From contig CAAEKI010000135.1 of the NCBI GenBank assembly GCA_900756495.1, forward strand, positions 1 through 14,137: 14,137 nucleotides of DNA. Direction: 5' to 3'. Made by a program: the position numbers and the translations under genes. Within the stretch, counting starts at the first letter, position 1. Each line of letters begins with the position of its first letter. Positions 1 through 6,367 of the stretch are shown piece by piece. The notes beneath the pieces were generated by a model, which saw only the letters and a list, made by a program, of their open reading frames with translations, ran no database searches and was not told the origin of the DNA. This DNA comes from an uncultured Oscillospiraceae bacterium. GTDB taxonomy: Bacteria > Bacillota > Clostridia > Oscillospirales > Oscillospiraceae.

Positions 1-82
1 CCACTATAGCTGCGGCAATGACCGGGGCAGTCCAACGGCGGGGCTTCTTCTTTTGCTTTTCCAGGCGCCGGGGGGTGGACAT
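1..82 (-). CDS. Start of an unidentified gene, possibly membrane-anchored or exported (partial)
   Basis: Only the first 27 codons are inside the window; the gene leaves at base 1. It starts with ATG at 82, preceded by an AGAGGTG ribosome site (bases 91-97) at 8 bases spacing. The peptide begins MSTPRRLEKQKKKPRRW and then turns hydrophobic (TAPVIAAAIV). A strongly basic N-terminus followed by a hydrophobic run is what an inside-positive membrane anchor or signal sequence looks like. The gene lies 76 bases downstream of the HAD gene on the same strand and may be the last gene of that operon or have its own promoter in the AT-rich gap. The family cannot be named from 27 residues. Confidence 0.7.
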   Translation of the reverse strand, partial: MSTPRRLEKQKKKPRRWTAPVIAAAIV

Positions 83-158
83 GGACGGAACACCTCTTTA
101 TGGATAATTTATGAAAATACTGCAAAATTCGACTTGAAAGATAAAAAGAATAGGCGCT

Positions 159-848
159 TTAGGGGAGTAAAAGCTGATCCAGAACGTCAAAGCTGTCCAC
201 CTCAAATTGGGGGGAGATTTCAGGCTGCCGGGGAAGGTGGCCGGGGTTAAACCAGATGGTATCAATACCGGCGTTCAGCCCGCCCAGAATATCAGAGCCC
301 AGGTTGTCCCCCACGACGACGGCCTGCCTCCGGTCGGCAATGCCGAGGGTTGCGCACACGGCCTCAAAATATTCCCTTTGCGGCTTGTGAAAGCCCAGCT
401 CCTCTGAGATAAAAAGATAGGGAATGACACCTTTCAAAGGGGAGCGCTCAAAGCGCCTGCGCTGGGAACTGGCGATACCGTTGGTAACGATGGCCAGCGT
501 GCAGTGCGGTGAAAGACGACGGCAAAAGCGCACCGCTCCGGGAAGCATATCGGCACACTGGCTCAGATGTTCCACATATGCCTGGTTCAGAGTTTGCGGG
601 TCGCCAGAACAGCCCAGCGCACAGAGCAGTGCGGCAAAGCGCTCCACGACCAGATAGTCGCGGGTGATCTCTCCAGTATCCTGCCGGGCCCAAAGTTCAG
701 CGTTGATCCTGTGATAGCGGGCGACGGCGTCGTCATCTGCCGGGAGACCATAGGCAGTCAAAACCTGACGCAGAGAGCGCTCTTCGGCCTTGTCAAAGTC
801 GAAGAGTGTGTTATCAGCGTCCAGCAGAACAAATGAGTAGCGCGGCAT
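159..848 (-). CDS. yjjG: HAD-superfamily nucleotidase, YjjG type
   Basis: A 229-residue cytosolic HAD phosphohydrolase. Motif I is LLDADNTLFDF with nucleophile Asp10 and acid/base Asp12. Motif II Thr lies in AIVTNG (Thr122), motif III Lys in GFHKPQ (Lys155) and motif IV in VVGDNLGSDILGG (Asp181, Asp186). The cap is the four-helix C1 type expected between motifs I and II. Length and motif spelling follow E. coli YjjG (225 residues), known to dephosphorylate dUMP, dTMP and non-canonical pyrimidine nucleotides, so house-cleaning of the nucleotide pool is the likely role (inference). I chose the ATG at 848, not the one at 875, because GGGAGG lies 9-10 bases before it. The 875 ATG touches the upstream stop codon without a ribosome site, although coupled initiation there cannot be excluded. 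The gene ends the ZupT-ThrE group. Confidence 0.85.
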   Translation of the reverse strand: MPRYSFVLLDADNTLFDFDKAEERSLRQVLTAYGLPADDDAVARYHRINAELWARQDTGEITRDYLVVERFAALLCALGCSGDPQTLNQAYVEHLSQCADMLPGAVRFCRRLSPHCTLAIVTNGIASSQRRRFERSPLKGVIPYLFISEELGFHKPQREYFEAVCATLGIADRRQAVVVGDNLGSDILGGLNAGIDTIWFNPGHLPRQPEISPQFEVDSFDVLDQLLLP

Positions 849-875
849 GTATTTGGTCCTCCCTCTCAAGGTCAT

Positions 876-1334
876 TCAGCGTTTGACGCGCCGGCGCTTA
901 AAGTCGATCCACAGCCGGACCAGCGAGGCCACAGTGAGCACACCTACCGCCAGAGCTCCGGCCAGCCCCAGGGTGTGGAGCAGAGTAGACAAAAAGAGAT
1001 CAATATCTCCGCTCATGGCGTGCTCCATGGAGTAGTAGATACCGCCGCCGGGCACCAGGGGAAAGAGCGCGACCAAAAGATAAGCGGTGACTGGACAGCG
1101 GCGGAGACGGGCCATGATTTCGGAATAGAGGGAGATAACCACGGCTGCCAGAAAGGATTGCACGATATCGCTGCCTAACGGAGCAGACAAAAGATAGCAT
1201 AGCCACCCCAGCGTACCCCCGAAAGCGCAGATAAGGATGCCGGCCCCGTGGATGTTAAAGAGAATGGAAAAACCCAGGCAGGCAACAAAGGCACAGGCGC
1301 AGGGGCGTAGCAATTCGTAGCATAGATCCGTCAT
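876..1334 (-). CDS. Threonine/serine exporter-like small subunit (ThrE_2, YjjB type)
   Basis: A 152-residue integral membrane protein with about five hydrophobic segments. It carries the ThrE_2 signature around PLVPGGGIYYSM in the middle and a basic C-terminus (DFKRRRVKR), probably cytosolic. In Corynebacterium ThrE both halves are one protein; in many Firmicutes and in E. coli (YjjP/YjjB) they are separate. This gene starts inside the stop of the larger subunit (ATGA, bases 1331-1334), so translation is very likely coupled and the two products form one transporter. The known family exports threonine and serine, and E. coli YjjPB is linked to succinate export. The substrate here cannot be read from sequence. 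Confidence 0.88.
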   Translation of the reverse strand: MTDLCYELLRPCACAFVACLGFSILFNIHGAGILICAFGGTLGWLCYLLSAPLGSDIVQSFLAAVVISLYSEIMARLRRCPVTAYLLVALFPLVPGGGIYYSMEHAMSGDIDLFLSTLLHTLGLAGALAVGVLTVASLVRLWIDFKRRRVKR

Positions 1335-2107
1335 ATGGTTCCCCCCAGCAGACGAGCCAGCCCCATGGCCAAGCTGGTTCCGATGGCAATGGCGACGCCG
1401 ATAAGCAGGGCTTCGCCCACCTTGGTGATGCCAGCCACCAGGTCACCGGCCATGATATCCCGCATGGCATTGGTAAAGGCGATCCCGGGGACCAGGGCCA
1501 TAAGGGCGCCAATGATGATAAGATCCATGTGCTGTCCAAAACCCAACAGGGAAAGAGCGATGGCCAGTAAGGCCGAGACCATGCCGCCGGCAATGGTTCT
1601 AAAAAACAAGTTGGCCCCCAGCCGCGTCATAAAGCTAAGGCAAATTCCAATGGCTGCGCCGCACAGCCCACCGCACAGAGCGTCTCTGGGGGAGCCCCCG
1701 AAAAAGACGGTAAAAGCAGCAGCACCCAAAAAATAGGCCGCAATTTGGGCAGGACGGGAATAGAGCTTCCTCTCTGTCCAGATGGCAGCCAGACGTCTTT
1801 GAGCAGAATCAAAGGACGGAACATCCCGGCAGAGTTCGCGACACAGGGCGTTATAGGCCTCCAGCAGATAGATGTCGGTGCCGTGCGGCGGGATTCGGCG
1901 TACCCTGGTGACCGGATGACCGTTAGGGTCGGTGAGAGAAACAATGACGAGGTTTGGGATGGCAAAGACTTCTCCAGTGGTCACACCGTAAGCGCGAAGG
2001 AGACGCTGCACCGACTCCTCCACACGATAGATCTCCGCGCCGCTCTCCATGAGACGGTAGCCCAGCTCGGAGGTCAGGCCAAGAAGGGCGTCGTAATCCA
2101 GTGCCAA
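1331..2107 (-). CDS. Threonine/serine exporter-like large subunit (ThrE_1, YjjP type)
   Basis: A 258-residue protein. The N-terminal half is soluble and contains the family-typical stretch MESGAEIYRVEESVQRLL (about residues 20-37), and the C-terminal half is a bundle of about five membrane segments ending GTSLAMGLARLLGG. This matches the ThrE_1 (PF06738) half of ThrE and E. coli YjjP. The start codon is TTG at 2107: an in-frame TGA lies only two codons upstream, so no earlier start is possible, and the next ATG would cut into the conserved domain. The ribosome site is weak, which fits coupling to zupT, whose stop is 16 bases upstream. The 3' end overlaps the small-subunit gene by 4 bases. Confidence 0.88.
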   Translation of the reverse strand: MALDYDALLGLTSELGYRLMESGAEIYRVEESVQRLLRAYGVTTGEVFAIPNLVIVSLTDPNGHPVTRVRRIPPHGTDIYLLEAYNALCRELCRDVPSFDSAQRRLAAIWTERKLYSRPAQIAAYFLGAAAFTVFFGGSPRDALCGGLCGAAIGICLSFMTRLGANLFFRTIAGGMVSALLAIALSLLGFGQHMDLIIIGALMALVPGIAFTNAMRDIMAGDLVAGITKVGEALLIGVAIAIGTSLAMGLARLLGGTI

Positions 2108-2123
2108 GGGGGATCACCCGCTT

Positions 2124-2900
2124 TCAGAGAAGATGGGTCAGGGGCATAAGACACACACCGGTAAAGATGGCCAAAAGTCCGGCCCGATCATATCCATACT
2201 GACGCGAGGAGGGAATGAGCTCTTCCACTGAAATGTAGACCATGATGCCGGCCACCGCACCAAAGAGCAGCCCAAGTACAAGATCATTGATAAAGGGGCG
2301 CAGAACCAAAAAAGCCAGCAGCGCACCAACCGGTTCAGCCAGCCCGGAGATTAAGGTATACTGGAAGGCCTTCCGCCGGCTGCCGGTTGCGTACCAGATC
2401 GGCATGGCCACCGAAATTCCCTCCGGGATATTGTGCAGGGCAATGGCCAAGGCGATGGTAAGGCCCAGCGTAATATCTTCATATCCGGCCATAAAAGTAG
2501 CGATACCCTCCGGAAAGTTGTGCAGCCCTATGGCCAGGGTAGACACAAAGCCCACACGAAAAAGATTCTTATGCGGAGCCTCTCCGGAGGTTGGGTCGTA
2601 CTCGTCGTGAGGGACGAGCCGGTCAATGCCGCCGGCCAGCGCGATACCGCCGGCCAGCGCCACCACTGCCATCAGGGCGCCAACTTTGCTTCCGCCCCAA
2701 GCGGTCAGGGAATCCCGGGCGTTGGGGAATAAATCGGTAAAGGATACCGATAGCATCACACCTGCGGCAAAACCCAGGGAGATGGTGATGAGCTTTTCAC
2801 TCTTTTTTCTGGTGATAAAGACCACCAGTGCTCCAAGCAGAGTGGACAGTCCGGCCAAAATGGACAGAAGAAGCGCCCGAACGGCAGGGGACTCCAGCAT
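2124..2900 (-). CDS. zupT: ZIP-family divalent metal transporter ZupT
   Basis: A 258-residue membrane protein with about eight hydrophobic segments. It has the two metal-site motifs of the ZIP family, HNFPEGIATF (His127, Glu131) in TM4 and HNIPEGISVAM (His156, Glu160) in TM5, plus GLAEPVGA (Glu189) in the next helix. This is the ZupT/GufA-like branch that takes up zinc and also iron, manganese or cobalt across the cytoplasmic membrane. The His/Asp-containing loop between TM3 and TM4 (LVPHDEYD) is usual for the family. The ATG at 2900 is preceded by AAAGAGG at about 9 bases. It heads a tight minus-strand group with the ThrE-like pair 16 bases downstream. No Zur or Fur box was recognised upstream. 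Confidence 0.92.
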   Translation of the reverse strand: MLESPAVRALLLSILAGLSTLLGALVVFITRKKSEKLITISLGFAAGVMLSVSFTDLFPNARDSLTAWGGSKVGALMAVVALAGGIALAGGIDRLVPHDEYDPTSGEAPHKNLFRVGFVSTLAIGLHNFPEGIATFMAGYEDITLGLTIALAIALHNIPEGISVAMPIWYATGSRRKAFQYTLISGLAEPVGALLAFLVLRPFINDLVLGLLFGAVAGIMVYISVEELIPSSRQYGYDRAGLLAIFTGVCLMPLTHLL

Positions 2901-2992
2901 GCAAATATACCTCTTTGTTTTAAAATAGCGCGGGGAGACTGGGAAGCCGTGTTCTGGCAGTGCGATTGCGTTTTAGTGTGCCCGATTTGTGA

Positions 2993-3469
2993 CTAATTGT
3001 TCCCGGAGGAACATTTGGCAGCATCAATGGCCAGGACAATCATAAGGGAGAGCAGAGCGTTCTTTGGTTCTGGCACATCGATGACATAGGTGTCGGTAAG
3101 GTGAAATAACTCCTTAGAGGCCGCCATAATAAACTCCCCCTCTGGATCGCTTACCTGGTAATCCCACTCCCAAAAATTACCTTGGACCGACCAGCCGTTG
3201 CAGTCCAATGTAAAGCGGGGTTTGAAAAAGGTAAACTCCTTACGGATTGCACCAATACAGTCCTCGCCGATATATAGGGCAAAGCGGGGAAGCAGGGTCA
3301 GGATCTCTTCCTTTACAGTACCCAGATGGATATGGTCGGCGGAGTAGATTTCCAGCCGGTGTCCCCAGGAGAGCTTGCCCTCTACTACATAGACACATTT
3401 ACCTGCTTCGTCATAAATATCATAGCTGTCAAACCAGGAGAAAAAACGTTGCTTAAATAAGAGGCGCAA
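2993..3469 (-). CDS. LURP-one-related (tubby-like fold) protein
   Basis: A 158-residue protein starting at TTG 3469, with AAAGGA about 9-10 bases upstream; no ATG lies near. It begins MRLLFKQRFFSWFDSYDIYD and continues as alternating short beta strands: YVVEGKLS, HLEIYSADHIHLGTV and DYQVSDPEGEFI. This is the pattern of the LURP-one-related/YxjI family, which adopts a beta-barrel around a central helix (here KNALLSLMIVLAIDA near the C-terminus). Bacterial members have no established biochemical function; they may bind membrane or phospholipid as tubby does, which is inference only. No signal peptide is seen. It lies 92 bases upstream of zupT and 147 bases downstream of the DUF3783 gene on the same strand. 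Confidence 0.8.
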   Translation of the reverse strand: MRLLFKQRFFSWFDSYDIYDEAGKCVYVVEGKLSWGHRLEIYSADHIHLGTVKEEILTLLPRFALYIGEDCIGAIRKEFTFFKPRFTLDCNGWSVQGNFWEWDYQVSDPEGEFIMAASKELFHLTDTYVIDVPEPKNALLSLMIVLAIDAAKCSSGNN

Positions 3470-3616
3470 GGCGATCTATCCTTTCTACCTACGGACAGGG
3501 CCGCTCTGTATGTGATAGACAATTCAATACATCCAAATGGATACGGTTTCACAAAAACTTTTCAAGTGGCAGTCTCAATAACCGGTGGGGAAAAATAGGC
3601 TGCAGCCCAAATGGGC

Positions 3617-4021
3617 TTATCGCCTGGGGTTGGCATCGGGGTCACCGGACAAGGCGCGGCGCTCCTCGCAGAGCTCCTCATAAAGGGCAGAAAGGGACCA
3701 GGAGGCATTGGTTTCGGTGAGAACGGCCTTCAAAACCGTCCGGGGGACGCCCGCTTTTCGAAGGCAATCCAGAACACGGTTCAGTGCAGCACCTGAAAAA
3801 TGGCATAAAACCAGTACAGGTTCTTCAACAGAAGCCGGCGGTGGGGAGTTGATAGGATCAGGGCCAGGCAGCCCGGCCAGGGCGCCTACGCTCTGAGACA
3901 ACTCTTCCTGTGCGACGAATCGAACGCGGACGCCCAGGGGAATAAGCGCGCCCCTCAGTTTGGTCAGCCACACTGGCCGGTCGGGACAAAAGACAAGTAT
4001 CGTTCCGGTATTGACGGACAT
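3617..4021 (-). CDS. DUF3783 domain protein
   Basis: A 134-residue soluble protein. The C-terminal half carries the DUF3783 pattern: a central region VLVLCHFSGAALNRVLDCLRKAG followed by LKAVLTETNASW (residues 97-108) and a helix ALYEELCEERR. The N-terminal half starts as a beta strand/helix unit (GTILVFCPDR) and has a proline-rich hinge near residues 53-65. Family function is unknown. I chose ATG 4021, not any earlier in-frame start: AAGGG stands 9 bases before it, and a promoter -10 box at 4067-4072 lies inside the longer reading frame, which rules out the upstream candidates. It is transcribed divergently from the MATE gene and may lead into the LURP-one gene. Confidence 0.8.
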   Translation of the reverse strand: MSVNTGTILVFCPDRPVWLTKLRGALIPLGVRVRFVAQEELSQSVGALAGLPGPDPINSPPPASVEEPVLVLCHFSGAALNRVLDCLRKAGVPRTVLKAVLTETNASWSLSALYEELCEERRALSGDPDANPRR

Positions 4022-4066
4022 GGAAATCATCCCTTCTGGTGTGGGTGGTACGGCCCGATAAATCCT

Positions 4067-4095
4067 ATTATAACACATAGGCGGCTGCTTGGCGA
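4067..4095 (-). promoter_or_regulatory. Minus-strand sigma-A promoter for the DUF3783 gene
   Basis: Read on the minus strand there is a perfect TATAAT (4072-4067) preceded directly by TGT, making an extended -10 element. At 17 bases spacing stands TCGCCA (4095-4090), a 4/6 match to the -35 consensus. Transcription would begin near 4060, giving a leader of about 40 bases to the ATG at 4021. Confidence 0.65.
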
Positions 4096-4130
4096 TGCGG
4101 AGTTTTGGAACATTTTTTGAGGGGAAAGGC

Positions 4131-4159
4131 TTGACAAACTGATAAAACACACATAAAAT
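4131..4159 (+). promoter_or_regulatory. Strong sigma-A promoter, MATE leader
   Basis: TTGACA (4131-4136), a 17-base spacer and TAAAAT (4154-4159) give an almost ideal vegetative promoter. Transcription should start around 4166. It faces the MATE gene, but a terminator hairpin begins only about 14 bases into the transcript. Its -35 box is 35 bases from the -35 box of the divergent DUF3783 promoter, so the two may share regulators. Confidence 0.8.
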
Positions 4160-4179
4160 AGAAACGAATCGTGTGGCCG

Positions 4180-4220
4180 AGCGGCAGAAATCCAGATTCT
4201 GGATTTCTGCCGCTTTTTTT
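4180..4220 (+). terminator. Perfect hairpin with U-tract inside the MATE leader
   Basis: Bases 4180-4196 and 4198-4214 are exact reverse complements (17 bases each, effectively a 16-bp stem with a three-base loop), followed by seven T (4214-4220). This is a textbook intrinsic terminator working on the plus strand only, as the other side has no T run. It lies between a strong promoter and the MATE start codon. It must therefore either attenuate the MATE transcript or end a separate RNA of about 55 bases. Confidence 0.85.
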
Positions 4221-4270
4221 GGCACTGCGTACAGGGTTGTGGCAGCTTTCCCGTTGGGCTCGCTTGACAT

Positions 4271-4315
4271 GCGGAGCGGTCCGCTGTTCGGGCGTCCTGA
4301 TGTTGATCAGGGCCC
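4271..4315 (+). promoter_or_regulatory. Two further hairpins in the MATE leader
   Basis: GCGGA (4271-4275) pairs with TCCGC (4280-4284) around a GCGG loop. GGGC (4290-4293) plus CCTGAT (4296-4301) pair with ATCAGG plus GCCC (4306-4315) around a GTTG loop, with a two-base bulge. The second hairpin ends about 27 bases before the ribosome site (AGAGGAG at 4342-4348) and is followed by an A-run, so it is not a terminator. It may be a leader fold affecting translation or RNA stability; no known riboswitch is recognised. Confidence 0.4.
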
Positions 4316-4356
4316 CAAAAAAGTCTCCGAAAATAACGGAAAGAGGAGACCGACCA

Positions 4357-5796
4357 ATGAACCAGGAACATGCAATAAACAAGATGGGAACAGCCCCAGT
4401 GAAGCGGCTTATGTTGACCATGGGGCTGCCTATGATCGTGTCTATGATGCTTCAGGCCCTTTACAACATTGTGGACAGCTATTTTGTCAGCTGTATGAGG
4501 GACACAGCTGAAATCGCCCATATGGGCGATTATGCGGTCAACGCACTGACGCTGGCATTCCCTGTTCAAATGCTTATGATTGCTGTAGGCGTAGGCACGG
4601 GTGTAGGAATCAATGCGCTGCTTTCCCGCAGTCTGGGACAGGGGGAACGGGAAAAGGGCAGTGCCATTGCGGGAAATGCCATTTTTCTGGGGCTCTGCAC
4701 CTATATAGCGTTTTTACTGTTTGGCCTGTTTGGGGTGGAGCCATATATGCGCTCCCAAACCGCGGATCCTATTATTCTGGAGATGGGCACGTCCTATCTG
4801 CAGATCTGTTGTGTGATGTCATTCGGGGTCATTTTATATATGATCTTTGAGAAGCTTCTCCAGGGGACAGGACGGACGGGCTTGTCTACTGTCGGGCAGG
4901 TAGCGGGGGCGGTAACTAATATTGTACTGGATCCCATTATGATCTTTGGATACCTAGGCTGTCCGGAGATGGGTGTTGCAGGAGCTGCATGGGCAACTGT
5001 AATTGGGCAGTTGGTATCCTGTGGGCTGGATTTCATATTCCATGTTGTTTGTAACCGCCGCGATATCAATACCGGTCTGGCTTACCTAAGACCCAAACCC
5101 AGGCTGATAAAGGGCATCTATGCCATTGGAGTGCCTGCCATTGTGATGCAGGCCCTGATGTCGGTGATGTGTTTTGGCGTGAACATTATCTTTGGGACAG
5201 TCTCGACTGAAGCGGTGACTGCCTATGGAGTCTATTATAAGATCCAGCAGTTTGTCTTTTTTGCGGCCTTTGGTATGAATAACGCGATGATACCCATCAT
5301 TAGTTTTAACTATGGAAAGGGCGACAGGCGGCGCATCGACGAGGGAATCCGGTACGGTATGATTGATACCCTTGTCATTATGGGAATAGGGCTGCTTGCA
5401 CTCCAGCTTTTTGCACAGCCGCTGATAGGGATATTCGCGCTCTCTGCTGAGACACAGGCGCTGTGCCTGAGGGCTATCCGCATAATTACGCTTGGCTATC
5501 TTTTTGTAGGGGCCAATATCGCCTATCAGGGAATTTTTCAGGCGCTGGGCTGCGGTATTCGTTCCCTTATACTCTCTTTGGTGCGGCTGATCGTGGTAGC
5601 GCTGCCGCTGGCCTGGGTGTTTGCTCAATGTATGAACGCCGAGGCGATCATTTGGGCGGCATTCCCTGTAGCGGAGGGAGTGGCACTGATTGTGGGCCTG
5701 ATTTTGATGAGGCAGGTCAAAGGCCTGAGACTGGAGCGGCTCTCCAGCCCCGGGGGCTTCATGGCCGGGCCGGAAGACCGGACAGCCGAGGCATAG
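4357..5796 (+). CDS. MATE-family multidrug efflux transporter
   Basis: A 479-residue protein with about twelve membrane segments in two similar halves. It opens with PVKRLMLTMGLPMIVSMMLQ and ALYNIVDSYFVS, the hallmark of the NorM/MepA-like MATE superfamily. The second half repeats the pattern around YGVYYKIQQFVFFAAFGMNN and PIISFNYGKGDRRR. Such pumps expel cationic drugs or metabolites across the cytoplasmic membrane using Na+ or H+ gradients. The substrate and coupling ion cannot be told here. ATG 4357 has AGAGGAG 8 bases upstream. The frame is open further back to a GTG at 4171, but that stretch runs through the terminator stem and lacks membrane-protein character. The gene stands alone and converges on the rlmD block; its control region is unusual (see the leader features). 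Confidence 0.92.
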   Translation: MNQEHAINKMGTAPVKRLMLTMGLPMIVSMMLQALYNIVDSYFVSCMRDTAEIAHMGDYAVNALTLAFPVQMLMIAVGVGTGVGINALLSRSLGQGEREKGSAIAGNAIFLGLCTYIAFLLFGLFGVEPYMRSQTADPIILEMGTSYLQICCVMSFGVILYMIFEKLLQGTGRTGLSTVGQVAGAVTNIVLDPIMIFGYLGCPEMGVAGAAWATVIGQLVSCGLDFIFHVVCNRRDINTGLAYLRPKPRLIKGIYAIGVPAIVMQALMSVMCFGVNIIFGTVSTEAVTAYGVYYKIQQFVFFAAFGMNNAMIPIISFNYGKGDRRRIDEGIRYGMIDTLVIMGIGLLALQLFAQPLIGIFALSAETQALCLRAIRIITLGYLFVGANIAYQGIFQALGCGIRSLILSLVRLIVVALPLAWVFAQCMNAEAIIWAAFPVAEGVALIVGLILMRQVKGLRLERLSSPGGFMAGPEDRTAEA

Positions 5797-6091
5797 AGCG
5801 CGGGCTCATTGATCGGCCTGACGAGGAAAATTCCGCCGTAGCCTGCCGGGTATTGTCCAGGACTGGACCCGTTGACAAAGAGGAAATATGAGCTGAGAAA
5901 TCATATTCTCAACCCATATTATCTATAAATAGCGCCAGAAAAGGTGGCTTTAACCATGCTTCCAAATTTTTTAAAAGGCTAGGCTCTCTTTATCATAGCA
6001 GCAAAGCTGTCTTTAGCCCAGATTTTCCGTTTTCTCATCATAGACAGGCATTCCAGAGTATTGACCTTTGAATGCACTCCATACTGTAGAC
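5797..6091. other. Convergent gap, AT-rich, no recognised gene
   Basis: This gap lies between the MATE stop and the end of the RlmD tail frame. It holds small inverted repeats but no clear terminator with a T-run. GTCCAG/CTGGAC lies near 5857-5870. An interrupted stem, ATATG-TGAGAA / TTCTCA-CATAT, lies near 5886-5925. On the minus strand GGCTA...TAGCC encloses CAGC/GCTG around 5975-6020 and is followed by TTTT. From about 5884 onward the composition is clearly more AT-rich than the neighbouring genes. A minus-strand frame stays open across about 6103-5979, but no start with a convincing ribosome site supports a gene. Confidence 0.5.
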
Positions 6092-6340
6092 TTACTCTGT
6101 TATGAGGCCAAAATGCCGCAGCGCGTCTTTGATTGCCGCTACTTTTTCGGGTGGGCATGGGTGGTATTCGTGTTTTCTCTGCTCAACCGCATTAGGGGCT
6201 TTGTGCATATCCAGCCCAATCATTCGTTTAACCTCAGCTATATGGGCAGTATGGACTTTGAAGCTATACTTCTCAAAGACATATTCCTGTATGCGCTTAT
6301 AGGTGGGGTGTTCTTTGGGGTCTCCGGTTTCGACTTCCAT
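6092..6340 (-). CDS. Detached RlmD C-terminal module (small helical domain)
   Basis: An 82-residue frame containing HPTYKRIQEYVFEKYSFKV, TAHIAEVKRMIGLDM and CPPEKVAAIKDALRHFGLI. From memory, this pattern occurs as a C-terminal extension of uracil-5 RNA methyltransferases (RumA/RlmD type) in Lachnospiraceae and Oscillospiraceae; its function is not established. Here it follows rlmD in exactly the same frame, after one TAA (6370-6368) and nine codons. It could be made separately from ATG 6340 (only a weak GAG six bases upstream), by readthrough of the TAA, or not at all if the stop is a mutation. Codon use differs from rlmD: several ATA and many AAA against mainly ATC and AAG. It is a plausible separate polypeptide or the broken end of rlmD. 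Confidence 0.6.
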   Translation of the reverse strand: MEVETGDPKEHPTYKRIQEYVFEKYSFKVHTAHIAEVKRMIGLDMHKAPNAVEQRKHEYHPCPPEKVAAIKDALRHFGLITE

Positions 6341-6367
6341 TTTTATCTCGATTGTTTGTGGACATGT

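Noticed and set aside
2..250. Plus-strand frame across the left edge
   Set aside because: It overlaps the YjjG gene and the well-supported minus-strand start at 82, and has no ribosome site or recognisable domain.
3600..3616. AGCCCATTTGGGCT palindrome at the end of the DUF3783 gene as a terminator
   Set aside because: The stem is only five or six pairs and the T-run starts several bases away; too weak to call.
4166..4220. GTGTGGCCGAGCGGC resembles the 5' part of a Ser or Leu tRNA
   Set aside because: No acceptor partner, anticodon arm or T-arm (GTTCGA-type) follows; the sequence folds into a simple terminator hairpin instead.
4022..4270. Longer upstream version of the DUF3783 protein
   Set aside because: The extra part contains the minus-strand TATAAT promoter and the hairpin; ATG 4021 has its own ribosome site.
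4171..4356. Open frame from GTG 4171 that would add 62 residues to the MATE protein
   Set aside because: It runs through the terminator stem, has no ribosome site, is not membrane-like, and ATG 4357 has a good AGAGGAG site that fits the family start.
6060..6085. Minus-strand ATGGAGTGCATT resembling the streptococcal rumA attachment core (TGGAGTGC)
   Set aside because: Only eight bases match from memory, and this genome's own rlmD end reads CATGTCGAGACGG, so it is not a direct repeat of the local site.
5979..6103. Minus-strand frame ending in SMMRKRKIWAKDSFAAMIKRA as a possible gene remnant
   Set aside because: It is short, has no convincing ribosome site and no recognised family; it could be the tail of a decayed mobile gene, but this cannot be supported.
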